Shown here one piece after another: positions 1 to 8,909 of a DNA stretch of 61,807 nt. The stretch spans positions 1 through 61,807 of the forward strand of contig JAGKWY010000065.1 in assembly GCA_021151625.1 (NCBI GenBank), written 5' to 3'. The notes under the pieces were generated by a model. It was not told the origin of the DNA and did not search any database. It saw nothing but the letters and a program-made list of their open reading frames with translations. Source of the stretch: Gammaproteobacteria bacterium (GTDB taxonomy: Bacteria > Pseudomonadota > Gammaproteobacteria > Pseudomonadales > Cellvibrionaceae). A program made the translations under genes and the position numbers. Each line of letters opens with the position of its first letter. Within the stretch, counting starts at the first letter, position 1.

Positions 1-61
1 AGTTCTGCATTCATTTATTTTTTAGTCTGGAAAAATTATCCGGATTTAGGAGAGCTTTGTT

Positions 62-2416
62 ATGCGTAAATTAACAATGGCAAGTTTTATTGGTTTAGGA
101 CTCGCCAGTGCGTTGGCGACTACGTCTGCATCAGCGGCCTGTGTTTACACAGTAAGCAATAGTTGGGGCTCGGGTTTTACTGCATCCATTCGTGTAACTA
201 ACGATACAACCGCAGCAGTTAACGGCTGGCAAGTAAATTGGAGCTACGCAAAAAATTCAGTGACCAGTGCCTGGAATGCGCAATTAAGTGGCAGCTATTC
301 CGCAACCAATCTGGCGTGGAATGGCAATTTAAACCCCGGACAATTCGCAGAGTTTGGTGTGCAAGGCGTTACTAATGGCGGGGCAGTTGAGATACCTGCA
401 ATCACCGGCGCATTATGCGGTTCTTCGGCAACATCGAGTGTAGCTTCCAGTGTAAATGTAGCTTCCAGCGCTCCAGTTATTTCCAGTAGCGCAAGCAGTG
501 CCATAAATGTAAGTAGTGCAGGGCGCAGCTCATCCAGCAGTGTTGCACCTGTGGTAAATAATATTGCTGCCCTTGCAACAGCAACCACCTCTTACGTTTC
601 ATCATGGGAAACCTTGCGCGCGGTTAATGACAATAGCAATCCGGCGAATTCCAACGATAAATCAGCCGGTGCTTACGGCAACTGGAACAACCCGAATTCA
701 ATTCAGTGGGTGCAATACGATTGGCCACAAAATTATTCGCTTACCAATACGCAAGTCTATTGGTTTGATGATAACGGTGGTGTGCTCACGCCAACACGCG
801 CTTATATTGAATATTGGAATGGCAGTGCCTGGGTAAATGCCGGCAATGTTCCGCTGGTCAAAAATGCGTTTAATACTCTGCCATTGAACGGCGTTGTCAC
901 TAATCGTTTGCGTGTGTCCATGCTGAACGCTACACAATCCACTGGTATTTTGGAGTGGCGCGTTGCGGGTAGTGCGGCAGGTGCAATTAGTTCATCAATC
1001 AGTAGTATTGCTGCTAGTTCCAGTTCACGTATCAGCAGTTCAGCAGGGTTAACTTCTTCATCCAGAAGCAGTGTTGCAAGTTCAATTGCGTTGAGTAGTT
1101 CATCCGTACGCAGCAGTACACCGGTTGTGAGCAGCAGCTCGCGCGCTGCAGTTTCATCCTCGGTTGCAAGCAGTTCTTCAGCAGCGGTATTTACACCGAT
1201 TACCAATCAATACGAATACGAAGGTATTAATACCAGCAATGCGGCTTACAAAGATTCCAATCGTTTCCGTTTGTATTACGGCGCCGCCGGTAAACTTGGG
1301 CCTAGGGGTAATTTAGGCACGCATTCCGATGCTGATGTAACGCGCATGCTCGAGCATATGGAAAAAGTGTATGACTATTTTGTAACGAATCGCGGTTTTA
1401 AATCACCCGCGCAATCGGTTCATGCCAGCAGGCCTGGCTTCTTCAAAATTAACGTTTATTCGGTAACAGATATCGATGCCGGTGGCTTTATGGGTTACAA
1501 CGGCACCGCTGGTTTAAGTTACCTGGTGATGCGCAGTAATTTGTTGAATGTCGATAGTATTTCCACGCATGAATTCGGCCATGGCATCACTTTGGCAGAA
1601 GCCATCTGGATTGATAAAGCACGCACCGGCGCCTGGTGGGAAACTACGGCGGAATGGTTTGCGGATGCTTATATAAGCCCACTCAATAACACCACTAACT
1701 TTAATGTTGAGTCATTGCATGCTGGTTCATATCGCACTATTGTTCACAAAGATAATTTATATGAGGCTTGGCCGTTCCTGAATTATCTGAGCAACAACCC
1801 GGATAATTATACAAATCTGGGCCGCGATGCGATTCGTAATTTAATTCGCGCGCATCAAGGCCAGGAAACACCATTGCATAGTTTGGCGCGATTGGTTCAG
1901 CCAGTTTCAGTGCAAGCATTGGTTGGTCGTTATCGTGCGCGTATTGCCTATGGTGATATTGGTCATCCATTAGTGCAATCGCGCGTGTTAAGTGCGCAAC
2001 GTGATGCCAGTTTCCGTACGCGCGCCTATCGCAACCTGGAATCCGTTGACTCAACTACCTGGCGTGTAATTGCTGCGCGCAAACCGCAATACACGGGTAG
2101 CAATATTATTCCGTTAACGGCAACTGGCTCCGGCCAAATCAGTATCCAGGTTAGTAACCTGGGGAATGGTTTGAGCGATAGTAATTTCACTGCAGTAGTT
2201 GCGATTAAAGCGTCGAATAATTCTGTGCGTTATGTGGACCTTCCCAGTGGGGCTGGCAGTTTCCAATTGGCTTCGGGCGAAGAGTCAAGCCTGGTAGTTA
2301 CCAATACGCCTAATAATTTGTATCTCTACAACGCCTTCGAGACGACTGATTCCAGTCCTGAAGCAATTGGCTTGAATTATCAAGTACAAATTATCGGTGC
2401 GCGCCCGCGCGATTAA
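62..2416 (+). CDS. Secreted CBM2 / discoidin-like / HEXXH metallopeptidase-like protein
   Basis: The protein has 784 residues. A signal peptide (residues 1-25, ending SASA) is followed by a family 2 cellulose-binding module bounded by Cys27 and Cys119. A Ser-rich linker leads to a discoidin (F5/8 type C)-like beta-sandwich at about 166-304, and a second Ser linker ends near 380. The C-terminal 400 residues carry H503-E-F-G-H507 with a Glu-rich stretch (WWETTAEWF) about 20 residues on, the arrangement of a zincin active site. I do not recognise a characterised peptidase family; a DUF6055-like secreted protein is a possibility. It has an AGGAG ribosome-binding site just upstream. The next gene has the same CBM2-discoidin front end with a GH43 domain instead. 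Binding to plant cell wall followed by attack on a protein or glycoprotein is an inference. The architecture is clear; the activity is not. Confidence 0.85.
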   Translation: MRKLTMASFIGLGLASALATTSASAACVYTVSNSWGSGFTASIRVTNDTTAAVNGWQVNWSYAKNSVTSAWNAQLSGSYSATNLAWNGNLNPGQFAEFGVQGVTNGGAVEIPAITGALCGSSATSSVASSVNVASSAPVISSSASSAINVSSAGRSSSSSVAPVVNNIAALATATTSYVSSWETLRAVNDNSNPANSNDKSAGAYGNWNNPNSIQWVQYDWPQNYSLTNTQVYWFDDNGGVLTPTRAYIEYWNGSAWVNAGNVPLVKNAFNTLPLNGVVTNRLRVSMLNATQSTGILEWRVAGSAAGAISSSISSIAASSSSRISSSAGLTSSSRSSVASSIALSSSSVRSSTPVVSSSSRAAVSSSVASSSSAAVFTPITNQYEYEGINTSNAAYKDSNRFRLYYGAAGKLGPRGNLGTHSDADVTRMLEHMEKVYDYFVTNRGFKSPAQSVHASRPGFFKINVYSVTDIDAGGFMGYNGTAGLSYLVMRSNLLNVDSISTHEFGHGITLAEAIWIDKARTGAWWETTAEWFADAYISPLNNTTNFNVESLHAGSYRTIVHKDNLYEAWPFLNYLSNNPDNYTNLGRDAIRNLIRAHQGQETPLHSLARLVQPVSVQALVGRYRARIAYGDIGHPLVQSRVLSAQRDASFRTRAYRNLESVDSTTWRVIAARKPQYTGSNIIPLTATGSGQISIQVSNLGNGLSDSNFTAVVAIKASNNSVRYVDLPSGAGSFQLASGEESSLVVTNTPNNLYLYNAFETTDSSPEAIGLNYQVQIIGARPRD

Positions 2417-2521
2417 TTTCTGTTAATTCACTCGATGTAAATTAACCAACAGAAATTAATTCACATTCACGAATTCACTGTCGCTGCTGGCGGCAGTGAA
2501 TTTTTCAGGAAGGAATTGTTT

Positions 2522-4546
2522 ATGCAAAACAAAGCAAAAAATTATAGCCGGCTGCCTTTATTACCTGGTCGGGTGTTGTTACAGGGAAAGGTATTGCTAC
2601 TCGGCATGATTGCAGCAGCCTGTGCAACTACAACGAACGCGGCCTGTACTTATACGGTTACTAATAATTGGGGGGCTGGTTATACCGCTGCCATTCGCGT
2701 AACCAATGACACAAATGCTCGTGTAAATGCTTGGCAAGTAAATTGGTCTTATGCAAAAAATACAGTGACTAATGCGTGGAATGCGCAATTAACCGGTAAT
2801 TACACGGCAACCAATTTGGGGTGGAATGGCGGATTAAATCCCGGTCAATCCGCTGAATTTGGTTTCCAGGCAGTGACCAATGGCGGTGCTGTAGAAACAC
2901 CGGCGCTGAGTGGTAATTTGTGCGGTGCCTCTGCATCGAGTGTGGTTAGTGTTTCCAGTCGATCTGTTGCCAGTAGTGCGGTTTTTAGCAATGGAGCGTC
3001 CAGCAATCCTGCAACTAGCAGCCGCAACTCCAGTAGTATTATTCAGAGCAGTAGCGTTATTCGCAGCAGCAGTTCAGTGAGCAGTGTAGCGCCCATCGCC
3101 AATAATATTGCGACTCTCGCAACAGCGACAACCTCTTACGTTTCACCCTGGGAAACATTAGCTGCAGTTAATGACAACAGTGTTCCTGCAAATTCGAACG
3201 ATAAGTCGCAAGGTGCTTATGGCAACTGGAACAATCCAAACTCCATCCAATGGGTGCAATACGAGTGGCCGCAAACTTATAGCCTGACGCAAACGCAAGT
3301 GTATTGGTTTGATGATAATGGCGGTGTGCTTACACCAACGCGCGCATACGTTGAGTACTGGACTGGCAGCAATTGGGTAAGTCTTGGCGATGTACCGCTC
3401 ACTAAAAATGCATTTAATAATTTGCCGTTAAATAGCGTTGTGACCAACCGTTTACGTGTCTCCATGTTAAACGCAACCCAATCAACTGGAATTCTGGAAT
3501 GGCGTGTTGCAGGTATTCCGGTTGGACAACCACCAGCGTCTTCATCAGTAAAAAGTTCCTCTAGCAGTTCACGCAGCAGTGTGGCGAGTTCATCCAATAA
3601 TTCTTCTGCGGGAAATTGCACCGGCCCATTAGCGGGAACGCGCGGCAGCAATCCTATCCTGCCGAATATTTTTACCGCTGACCCTGCGTCATTCGTTCAC
3701 AACTGCACTTTCTATATCACAGCTGGCCGCGATGAAGGAACCAACGGTTTCTTATTGCGCAGTTGGTATGTGTTGTCATCCACCGATATGGTGAATTGGA
3801 CAGATCATGGTGCGCCGGTAATGAGTCTAAGCACATTTACCTGGGCTGATGCCAATGCATGGGCAGGGCAAATGATTGAACGCGGCGGAAAATTTTATTG
3901 GTATGTACCGGTAAATAAACGCGGTGGTGGCATGGCGATTGGTGTTGCAGTAGGTGATAGTCCGCTTGGCCCGTTCCGCGACGCGATAGGCGCCCCACTG
4001 GTTGATGATACCATCGAAATGAAAGCGTTTAATTACACGGATGCAGGCCAAACGGTTTATACCATTGACCCGACTGTCTTTGTCGATGATAACGGCCAGG
4101 CCTATTTAACTTACGGTGGTTTCTGGCGAATGGTAACCGTTGCGCTCAATGACAACATGACTTCAATCAAAGGCAGTTGGATTGAACGCACACCGCGCGA
4201 TTTCTTTGAAGCGCCTTACCTCAGCAAACGCAACGGCACTTACTACATGGTGTATGCCGCAGGCGCTAACCCAGCCACGATTGATTACGCCACCGCAACC
4301 AGCCCGACCGGGCCATGGACTTATCGCGGTCGCATCCTGGAAAAATTACCAGCATTGGCAGGGCAGGATGCACCTACCAGCCATCCGGCAATTACTGAAT
4401 TTGCAGGCCAGTGGTATCTGGTGTATCACATCAGCAATGGCAAAGGCGGCGGCACTTATCGCCGCCAGGTTGCTATTGAAAAATTATTCTTCAATAGTGA
4501 TGGAACCATCAAACCCATTACACCATCTTCCGGTTTAACGTTTTAA
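2522..4546 (+). CDS. Secreted CBM2 / discoidin-like / GH43 glycoside hydrolase
   Basis: This is a modular arabinan/xylan-active enzyme: a long-n-region signal peptide (about 1-40), CBM2 (from Cys42), a Ser-rich linker, a discoidin-like module very close to that of the upstream gene, a second Ser linker, and a C-terminal five-bladed-propeller GH43 domain from about residue 372. The GH43 catalytic triad is visible as Asp387 (general base, in TADPA), Asp516 (pKa modulator, in TIDPT) and Glu563 (general acid, in FEAPY). Known GH43 activities are alpha-L-arabinofuranosidase, beta-xylosidase and arabinanase; the exact one cannot be read here. I chose ATG 2522 because AGGAAGGA ends 7 bases upstream; the TTG six bases earlier lies too close to that site. 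It probably acts extracellularly on arabinoxylan side chains while CBM2 holds the enzyme on cellulose. Confidence 0.93.
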   Translation: MQNKAKNYSRLPLLPGRVLLQGKVLLLGMIAAACATTTNAACTYTVTNNWGAGYTAAIRVTNDTNARVNAWQVNWSYAKNTVTNAWNAQLTGNYTATNLGWNGGLNPGQSAEFGFQAVTNGGAVETPALSGNLCGASASSVVSVSSRSVASSAVFSNGASSNPATSSRNSSSIIQSSSVIRSSSSVSSVAPIANNIATLATATTSYVSPWETLAAVNDNSVPANSNDKSQGAYGNWNNPNSIQWVQYEWPQTYSLTQTQVYWFDDNGGVLTPTRAYVEYWTGSNWVSLGDVPLTKNAFNNLPLNSVVTNRLRVSMLNATQSTGILEWRVAGIPVGQPPASSSVKSSSSSSRSSVASSSNNSSAGNCTGPLAGTRGSNPILPNIFTADPASFVHNCTFYITAGRDEGTNGFLLRSWYVLSSTDMVNWTDHGAPVMSLSTFTWADANAWAGQMIERGGKFYWYVPVNKRGGGMAIGVAVGDSPLGPFRDAIGAPLVDDTIEMKAFNYTDAGQTVYTIDPTVFVDDNGQAYLTYGGFWRMVTVALNDNMTSIKGSWIERTPRDFFEAPYLSKRNGTYYMVYAAGANPATIDYATATSPTGPWTYRGRILEKLPALAGQDAPTSHPAITEFAGQWYLVYHISNGKGGGTYRRQVAIEKLFFNSDGTIKPITPSSGLTF

Positions 4547-4581
4547 TTGTGGTAAACCTTATCATTGATGTTGTGAGTTTG

Positions 4582-4605
4582 CGGGCCTTCGGGCCCGTTT
4601 TTTTT
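4582..4605 (+). terminator. Rho-independent terminator after the GH43 gene
   Basis: A 6-bp GC stem (CGGGCC/GGCCCG) closed by a TTCG tetraloop is followed by eight T residues. Confidence 0.92.
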
Positions 4606-4906
4606 GCTCTCCAAAACAGGTATGCACTGATTTTTAATTTATTGCTAAATATTTTGCCAGTGAAATTTAGCTGAGTGTGGTGTGACAGGCAGTGAATAAG
4701 CACTCAGGTAAATAAAAATTATGTCACCTAAAGTGGCTGGTGTAGCTAATTGTTTTTATTTTGCTTTGCTAGGCTTGGCGGCGGTACTGAGTAGATGCTT
4801 TCTTACAATAATAATGAAAATATTTATTCTGCCATTTTTATAAATACAAATAACGCTTAATAATGTTGTAAGTAGATAATCATTATTCTCAATAAGGAAT
4901 ATTTCA
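4606..4906. other. AT-rich intergenic stretch before the CBM3-YfaP gene
   Basis: About 300 bases with no convincing gene on either strand. It presumably holds the promoter of the next gene; no clear sigma-70 pair or operator stands out. A plus-strand AAGGA motif just before 4907 is the likely ribosome-binding site of that gene. Confidence 0.5.
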
Positions 4907-7381
4907 ATGAATTTACCATTCTGTCGGTTAGGTATTGTGGTCGTCTTTTTTTTCATGCTTAGCGCTGTCGCGCAGGCATTTGAAGTGCAATATATGCCGT
5001 TTGTGCGGGAATCCGTTAATCCGCAGATACAAGCTGAAATAAGGGTGAAAAACAATGAAAATAAAGACATCCCACTATCTAATCTAAAAATTGTTTATAA
5101 ATATGTTAAAGAGGGAACATCTCCGCTGGTAGGTACGGTGGATCAATCCTCTGTAGTGGGATTCAATTACAGTAGTTATCGTTCAATCAATAGCGATATC
5201 TATTTCGAGTTTACTAATCAGGAGATCGTGCTTCGGTTTAAACCCGGTGCAGGCACGCTGAAAGATAAGGATTATGTGTCTGTTCAATTTCGCGTGAGCA
5301 AGCAGGACTGGTCCAATCACAATCAAAGTAATGATCCATCTTTCAATGGCGCAATTACGTCCCTGACTACTGTATCTACAATTTCTGTAATTGATTCCTC
5401 CGTGGTGAATACGACTGTTACAGGGCAAATTAAAACATTCAATGGTGCCTACCTGAGTAATGCAACGGTAAAAGTTGGTCAAAGCAGTAAAACCACAGAT
5501 GCCCAGGGGCGCTTTTCCATGCAAGTTCCAATGGCTACCCAATACGCGGTGAGTGTATCCGCGAATGGTTATGCAAGTACTCATCGGATTTACAAAAGCA
5601 GCAAAAGCCAAATTTCTGTGGTTGAAAAATTATTGCCGGTAGATACGACGGAAATAATTAACCCTGCAGTCGTCAATACGGTGAGTACGCTTGACGGCGC
5701 GTCCGTAACTTTCCCGGCGATGACCGGCATTACCGAAAATTTATCGGTGTCGATTACGAGCATCAGTGCCGCAAATCGCGAAATTGCAGCTGCGCCGGGC
5801 AATTTTTCTGCTATTGATAAAAACGGCGCTGCTGTTGAGTTAATTAGCCAGGGAATGTTGGATGTTGTGGTTCGTGGCGTAACAACCGGAAATATTTACT
5901 CTTTGCAGAACAAAGGTCCATTCACAGTTCGCATCCCTGCCTCCAGACCACAAAAAGCGACCTCCACCCAGCCATTGTGGTTTTATGATGAAGCCTTGGG
6001 AAAGTGGAAAGAGGAAGGGCTGGCTACGTTAACGAACGGTATTTATGTGGGGAGCGTAACCCATTTTACGACCTGGAATATCGATGAACCTGTTTGTTAC
6101 ACCAATCAGACTTGTGGATGTATAAATGGTTTTGTTACTGATGATTCAAATAGAGTCGCGGGTAAAACTTACTACTACACTATCACTGCAGAATCAGAAG
6201 GGCGTTCAGATATTCAAACCAACGTTGTGCTGAATGGCAGTGCTGATTCATCACCCAATTTTACGATTTTAAATATTCCCAAAGTCTCCACCAAAGTTAC
6301 AGTGACCAATCAAACCACCGGTTGGAGTCAAACTTATACTGATGTAGTGCAAGGGCCAAGCCCAACCGCATGTTCAAATTTCAATTTCCTGATGGTGCAA
6401 ACCATGATTCCGATTACCGGATCAGTTGAGGACGCTTGTACCAATGCGTCTGCATCGAATGCTACGGTAAGTTTATTCAATGCGAGCGGCGATTTAATTC
6501 AAACCGTGACAACTGCTGTTGATGGAAGCTATCGTTTTGATGCTGCACAGAATACCGATTATTACGTGACGGTATCCAAACCTGGTTACAAAACCCTAAA
6601 GTATGAAAGCATTAATATCGCGACTGAGACTGCAAGGTCGTTGGCTAAAATTTCATTAGTGCCCGATGCAACGGGTTCGGTAGCTACTAGTGGTACGGTT
6701 ATCGATGCGCTCACTGGTGGTACCCTGGCAAATGCAACATTGGAAGTGCGAGCGGGAATCAACAATTATTCCGGAGCTGTGATCGCGACCGGAACAACGA
6801 ATGCTTCCGGAACTTTCAGTTTCTCTTTACCCGTAGGTGGATATACAGTCACTGCAACGGCTGCCAACATGGGCACGGCCTATGCGGATCTTTATGCTCT
6901 CGCTTGCAGGCAGAATCAAACGCAAGTTGCGCTCCCGCCCAAGCAAAAAGATATTAGCGTTATTCTGCGTTGGGGCTCTTCACCGGCTGACTTGGATGCT
7001 CACCTGACTGGACCGATTGCAGGAAGTGCTTCGCGATACCATGTGTTCTTCTCTCAGCCGGAAGTGGTTGGCGAGGCCAAATTAGACCTTGATGATACCA
7101 ATGGGGTGGGGCCAGAAACGATTAATATTAAAAAGCAAATTGTTGATGGAAACTACGTTTACTCGGTGCATAACTATTCCGCAGTAAACACTACCAATAG
7201 CACTGCGCTATCCGCTTCCGGTGCAACTGTAGATATTTATGCTAATGGTGTACATCTGCACACCTTATCTGTTCCTACCGGCCAAACCGGCAATTTGTGG
7301 AAAGTGTTTGAAATGGTAAATGGAACGATCTTCCCGGTTAATACCATCACCAACACAACCCAGCCTGCAAATATTCAGTAA
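4907..7381 (+). CDS. Secreted multidomain protein: CBM3-like, carboxypeptidase-regulatory-like repeats, YfaP (DUF2135)-like C-terminus
   Basis: The protein has 824 residues. The signal peptide is 1-24 (ending AQA). Residues about 25-155 resemble a family 3 cellulose-binding module: an opening strand with KNN and IPLSNLKI, and a closing KQDWSN...DPSFNG block typical of that family. Ig-like or transthyretin-like carboxypeptidase-regulatory folds follow (about 160-235, 505-590 and 600-680). Residues about 690-805 match the YfaP/DUF2135 signature (ILRWGSSPADLDAHLTGP, then a Y.V.NYS strand). No catalytic motif was seen, so it is more likely an adhesive, scaffolding or surface protein than an enzyme. 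It stands alone, between its own upstream region and a terminator, and next to enzyme genes that also carry cellulose-binding modules. The module names are family recognition by eye; the role is inferred. Confidence 0.85.
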   Translation: MNLPFCRLGIVVVFFFMLSAVAQAFEVQYMPFVRESVNPQIQAEIRVKNNENKDIPLSNLKIVYKYVKEGTSPLVGTVDQSSVVGFNYSSYRSINSDIYFEFTNQEIVLRFKPGAGTLKDKDYVSVQFRVSKQDWSNHNQSNDPSFNGAITSLTTVSTISVIDSSVVNTTVTGQIKTFNGAYLSNATVKVGQSSKTTDAQGRFSMQVPMATQYAVSVSANGYASTHRIYKSSKSQISVVEKLLPVDTTEIINPAVVNTVSTLDGASVTFPAMTGITENLSVSITSISAANREIAAAPGNFSAIDKNGAAVELISQGMLDVVVRGVTTGNIYSLQNKGPFTVRIPASRPQKATSTQPLWFYDEALGKWKEEGLATLTNGIYVGSVTHFTTWNIDEPVCYTNQTCGCINGFVTDDSNRVAGKTYYYTITAESEGRSDIQTNVVLNGSADSSPNFTILNIPKVSTKVTVTNQTTGWSQTYTDVVQGPSPTACSNFNFLMVQTMIPITGSVEDACTNASASNATVSLFNASGDLIQTVTTAVDGSYRFDAAQNTDYYVTVSKPGYKTLKYESINIATETARSLAKISLVPDATGSVATSGTVIDALTGGTLANATLEVRAGINNYSGAVIATGTTNASGTFSFSLPVGGYTVTATAANMGTAYADLYALACRQNQTQVALPPKQKDISVILRWGSSPADLDAHLTGPIAGSASRYHVFFSQPEVVGEAKLDLDDTNGVGPETINIKKQIVDGNYVYSVHNYSAVNTTNSTALSASGATVDIYANGVHLHTLSVPTGQTGNLWKVFEMVNGTIFPVNTITNTTQPANIQ

Positions 7382-7396
7382 GCCAATACTGCTGTA

Positions 7397-7436
7397 CCCC
7401 TGGAGATCTGCCACTGCAGATTTTCAGGGGCTTTTA
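7397..7436 (+). terminator. Terminator of the CBM3-YfaP gene
   Basis: A two-part stem (CCCCTG...CAGGGG outside, ATCTGC-CACT-GCAGAT inside) is followed by CTTTTA. It sits between convergent genes, but the T-run favours the plus-strand gene. Confidence 0.75.
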
Positions 7437-7444
7437 TTACCTTT

Positions 7445-8761
7445 TTAGCTCGTCAGTTTATTTGCAAATTGCCCCACAGCGCTTACTACTTTTTGTGCGC
7501 CATCCTGAATTTCTACGATTACATCGCCGGCTTGGGCGGAAAGTTCCAGTCCTTGTACTGCTTGGCGTTTTCCGTTTTCGATTATTTGCACCGCGTCTTC
7601 TGCGAGCTTCTGGTTTTGCGAAACGACACTGACAATTTCTACTGTGGCCTGGCTGGTACGCGAGGCGAGTTGGCGGACTTCATCGGCAACGACGGCGAAG
7701 CCGCGACCTTGATCACCGGCGCGTGCGGCTTCAATCGCGGCGTTTAATGCGAGCAGGTTGGTTTGGTCGGCAATACTGCTAATGCTTTTGATAATGGTGC
7801 CGATGATTTGCGACTGCTTATCCAGTGCGGCAATACCTTCAGCAGCAGCTTCCATTTGCGCCGCCAACTCGCGCATCACATTTACCGTTTGTTGTACCAC
7901 ATCGCTACCTTTTTTTGCGGTCGCATCGGTATGCTGAGACGTGGTATAGGCAATATCAGCTGCCTGCGCAACAGCAGTTTCATTATTTACCTGATCGGTA
8001 ATCACCGTGGCGAATTTTACAATTTTATAAAGGCGGCCATGGGAGTCAGAAATGGGATTGTACGAAGCTTCCAGCCATACTGTGTGGCCGTAGCTATCTA
8101 CACGTTTGAATCGGTCGGCGATAAATTCGCCGCGGCGAAGTTTTTCCCAAAATGCCTGGTAAGCAGTTGAGTTGTATTCACTGGGTTCACAAAACATACG
8201 GTGATGTTTGCCAACAATCTGGTTTAGCGAATAGCCCATACCCTTTAAGAAACGATCATTCGCTGCCAGTACATTGCCATTTAAATCAAATTCAATAACA
8301 GCAGTAGAACGCTGCAGGGCTTCAATTAAATTTTTGTGCTCGCAGGCGGCTTCAATCGTTCGAGTGAGGTCGCTGGCATACACAGAAAAAGTTTGTATTT
8401 GACCTCGACTATTTTTAATGGGTTGCAGGATGGCCCGTAGCCAGGATTCTGCATTGTCTCCACGGACAATTTGTAATGCGCCCGCCCAATGCTTCCCTTG
8501 CTGGAGGGCTGCGTGCATAAGTTCAAAATGGTTGGTTTTTTGTTCGTAGGTGGGAACCAACTCAATCAGCTTGCGATTGGCTAATTGTCCACTGCTATAA
8601 GCCATCTCCCGCTCAAAATTGGTGTTGGAGTAAATAATTCGCCCCTGCGGATCCAGATTGAGCACTAGCATTTCACTGTCCAGGCTTTCACGTACCTGGT
8701 CTCTGGAGGAGAGTTCTTCGGTTAAAACAGCTAACTCTTGTTTCAATCGTGCATTAAACAT
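7445..8761 (-). CDS. Soluble PAS-PAS methyl-accepting chemotaxis transducer (BdlA-like)
   Basis: A 438-residue cytoplasmic chemoreceptor. A short coiled-coil start is followed by two PAS domains (about 30-130, with LDPQGRIIYSN, and about 145-265, with FDLNGNVLAANDRFL) and a C-terminal signalling domain. The hairpin tip is well conserved (IADQTNLLALNAAIEAARAG, then GRGFAVVADEVRQLA). There is no membrane segment or periplasmic sensor, so the signal is probably intracellular redox, oxygen or a small ligand bound by the PAS domains. Length and order match Pseudomonas BdlA (biofilm dispersion), but orthology is not proven. It lies between two polysaccharide-degradation genes, on the same strand as the LPMO gene and separated from it by a terminator. 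GGGAAAG precedes the ATG. Confidence 0.9.
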   Translation of the reverse strand: MFNARLKQELAVLTEELSSRDQVRESLDSEMLVLNLDPQGRIIYSNTNFEREMAYSSGQLANRKLIELVPTYEQKTNHFELMHAALQQGKHWAGALQIVRGDNAESWLRAILQPIKNSRGQIQTFSVYASDLTRTIEAACEHKNLIEALQRSTAVIEFDLNGNVLAANDRFLKGMGYSLNQIVGKHHRMFCEPSEYNSTAYQAFWEKLRRGEFIADRFKRVDSYGHTVWLEASYNPISDSHGRLYKIVKFATVITDQVNNETAVAQAADIAYTTSQHTDATAKKGSDVVQQTVNVMRELAAQMEAAAEGIAALDKQSQIIGTIIKSISSIADQTNLLALNAAIEAARAGDQGRGFAVVADEVRQLASRTSQATVEIVSVVSQNQKLAEDAVQIIENGKRQAVQGLELSAQAGDVIVEIQDGAQKVVSAVGQFANKLTS

Positions 8762-8833
8762 TTTGCTTTCCCGGGTTTTACTGCTAATGATCTGAAAAGC
8801 TTAGTTGGCGATTGCTGATCTGTACAAAACTGA

Positions 8834-8862
8834 ACAAAAAACAGCAGCCGAAGCTGCTGTTT
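8834..8862 (-). terminator. Terminator of the LPMO gene
   Basis: A perfect 10-bp stem (AAACAGCAGC/GCTGCTGTTT, tetraloop CGAA on the plus strand, TTCG on the minus strand) is followed on the minus strand by a T-run. It lies 48 bases past the LPMO stop codon. Confidence 0.85.
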
Positions 8863-8909
8863 AGCGATAGAAGTTCTATCAATAACGATGTCTCTCGAAT
8901 CGGAAAGAT

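Noticed and set aside
802..1206. Long Leu/Glu-rich open frames on the minus strand opposite Ser linkers (also about 10866-11150 and 13162-13686)
   Set aside because: They are the antisense of TCN/AGY serine repeats, which rarely give stops; composition is an artefact of the linker.
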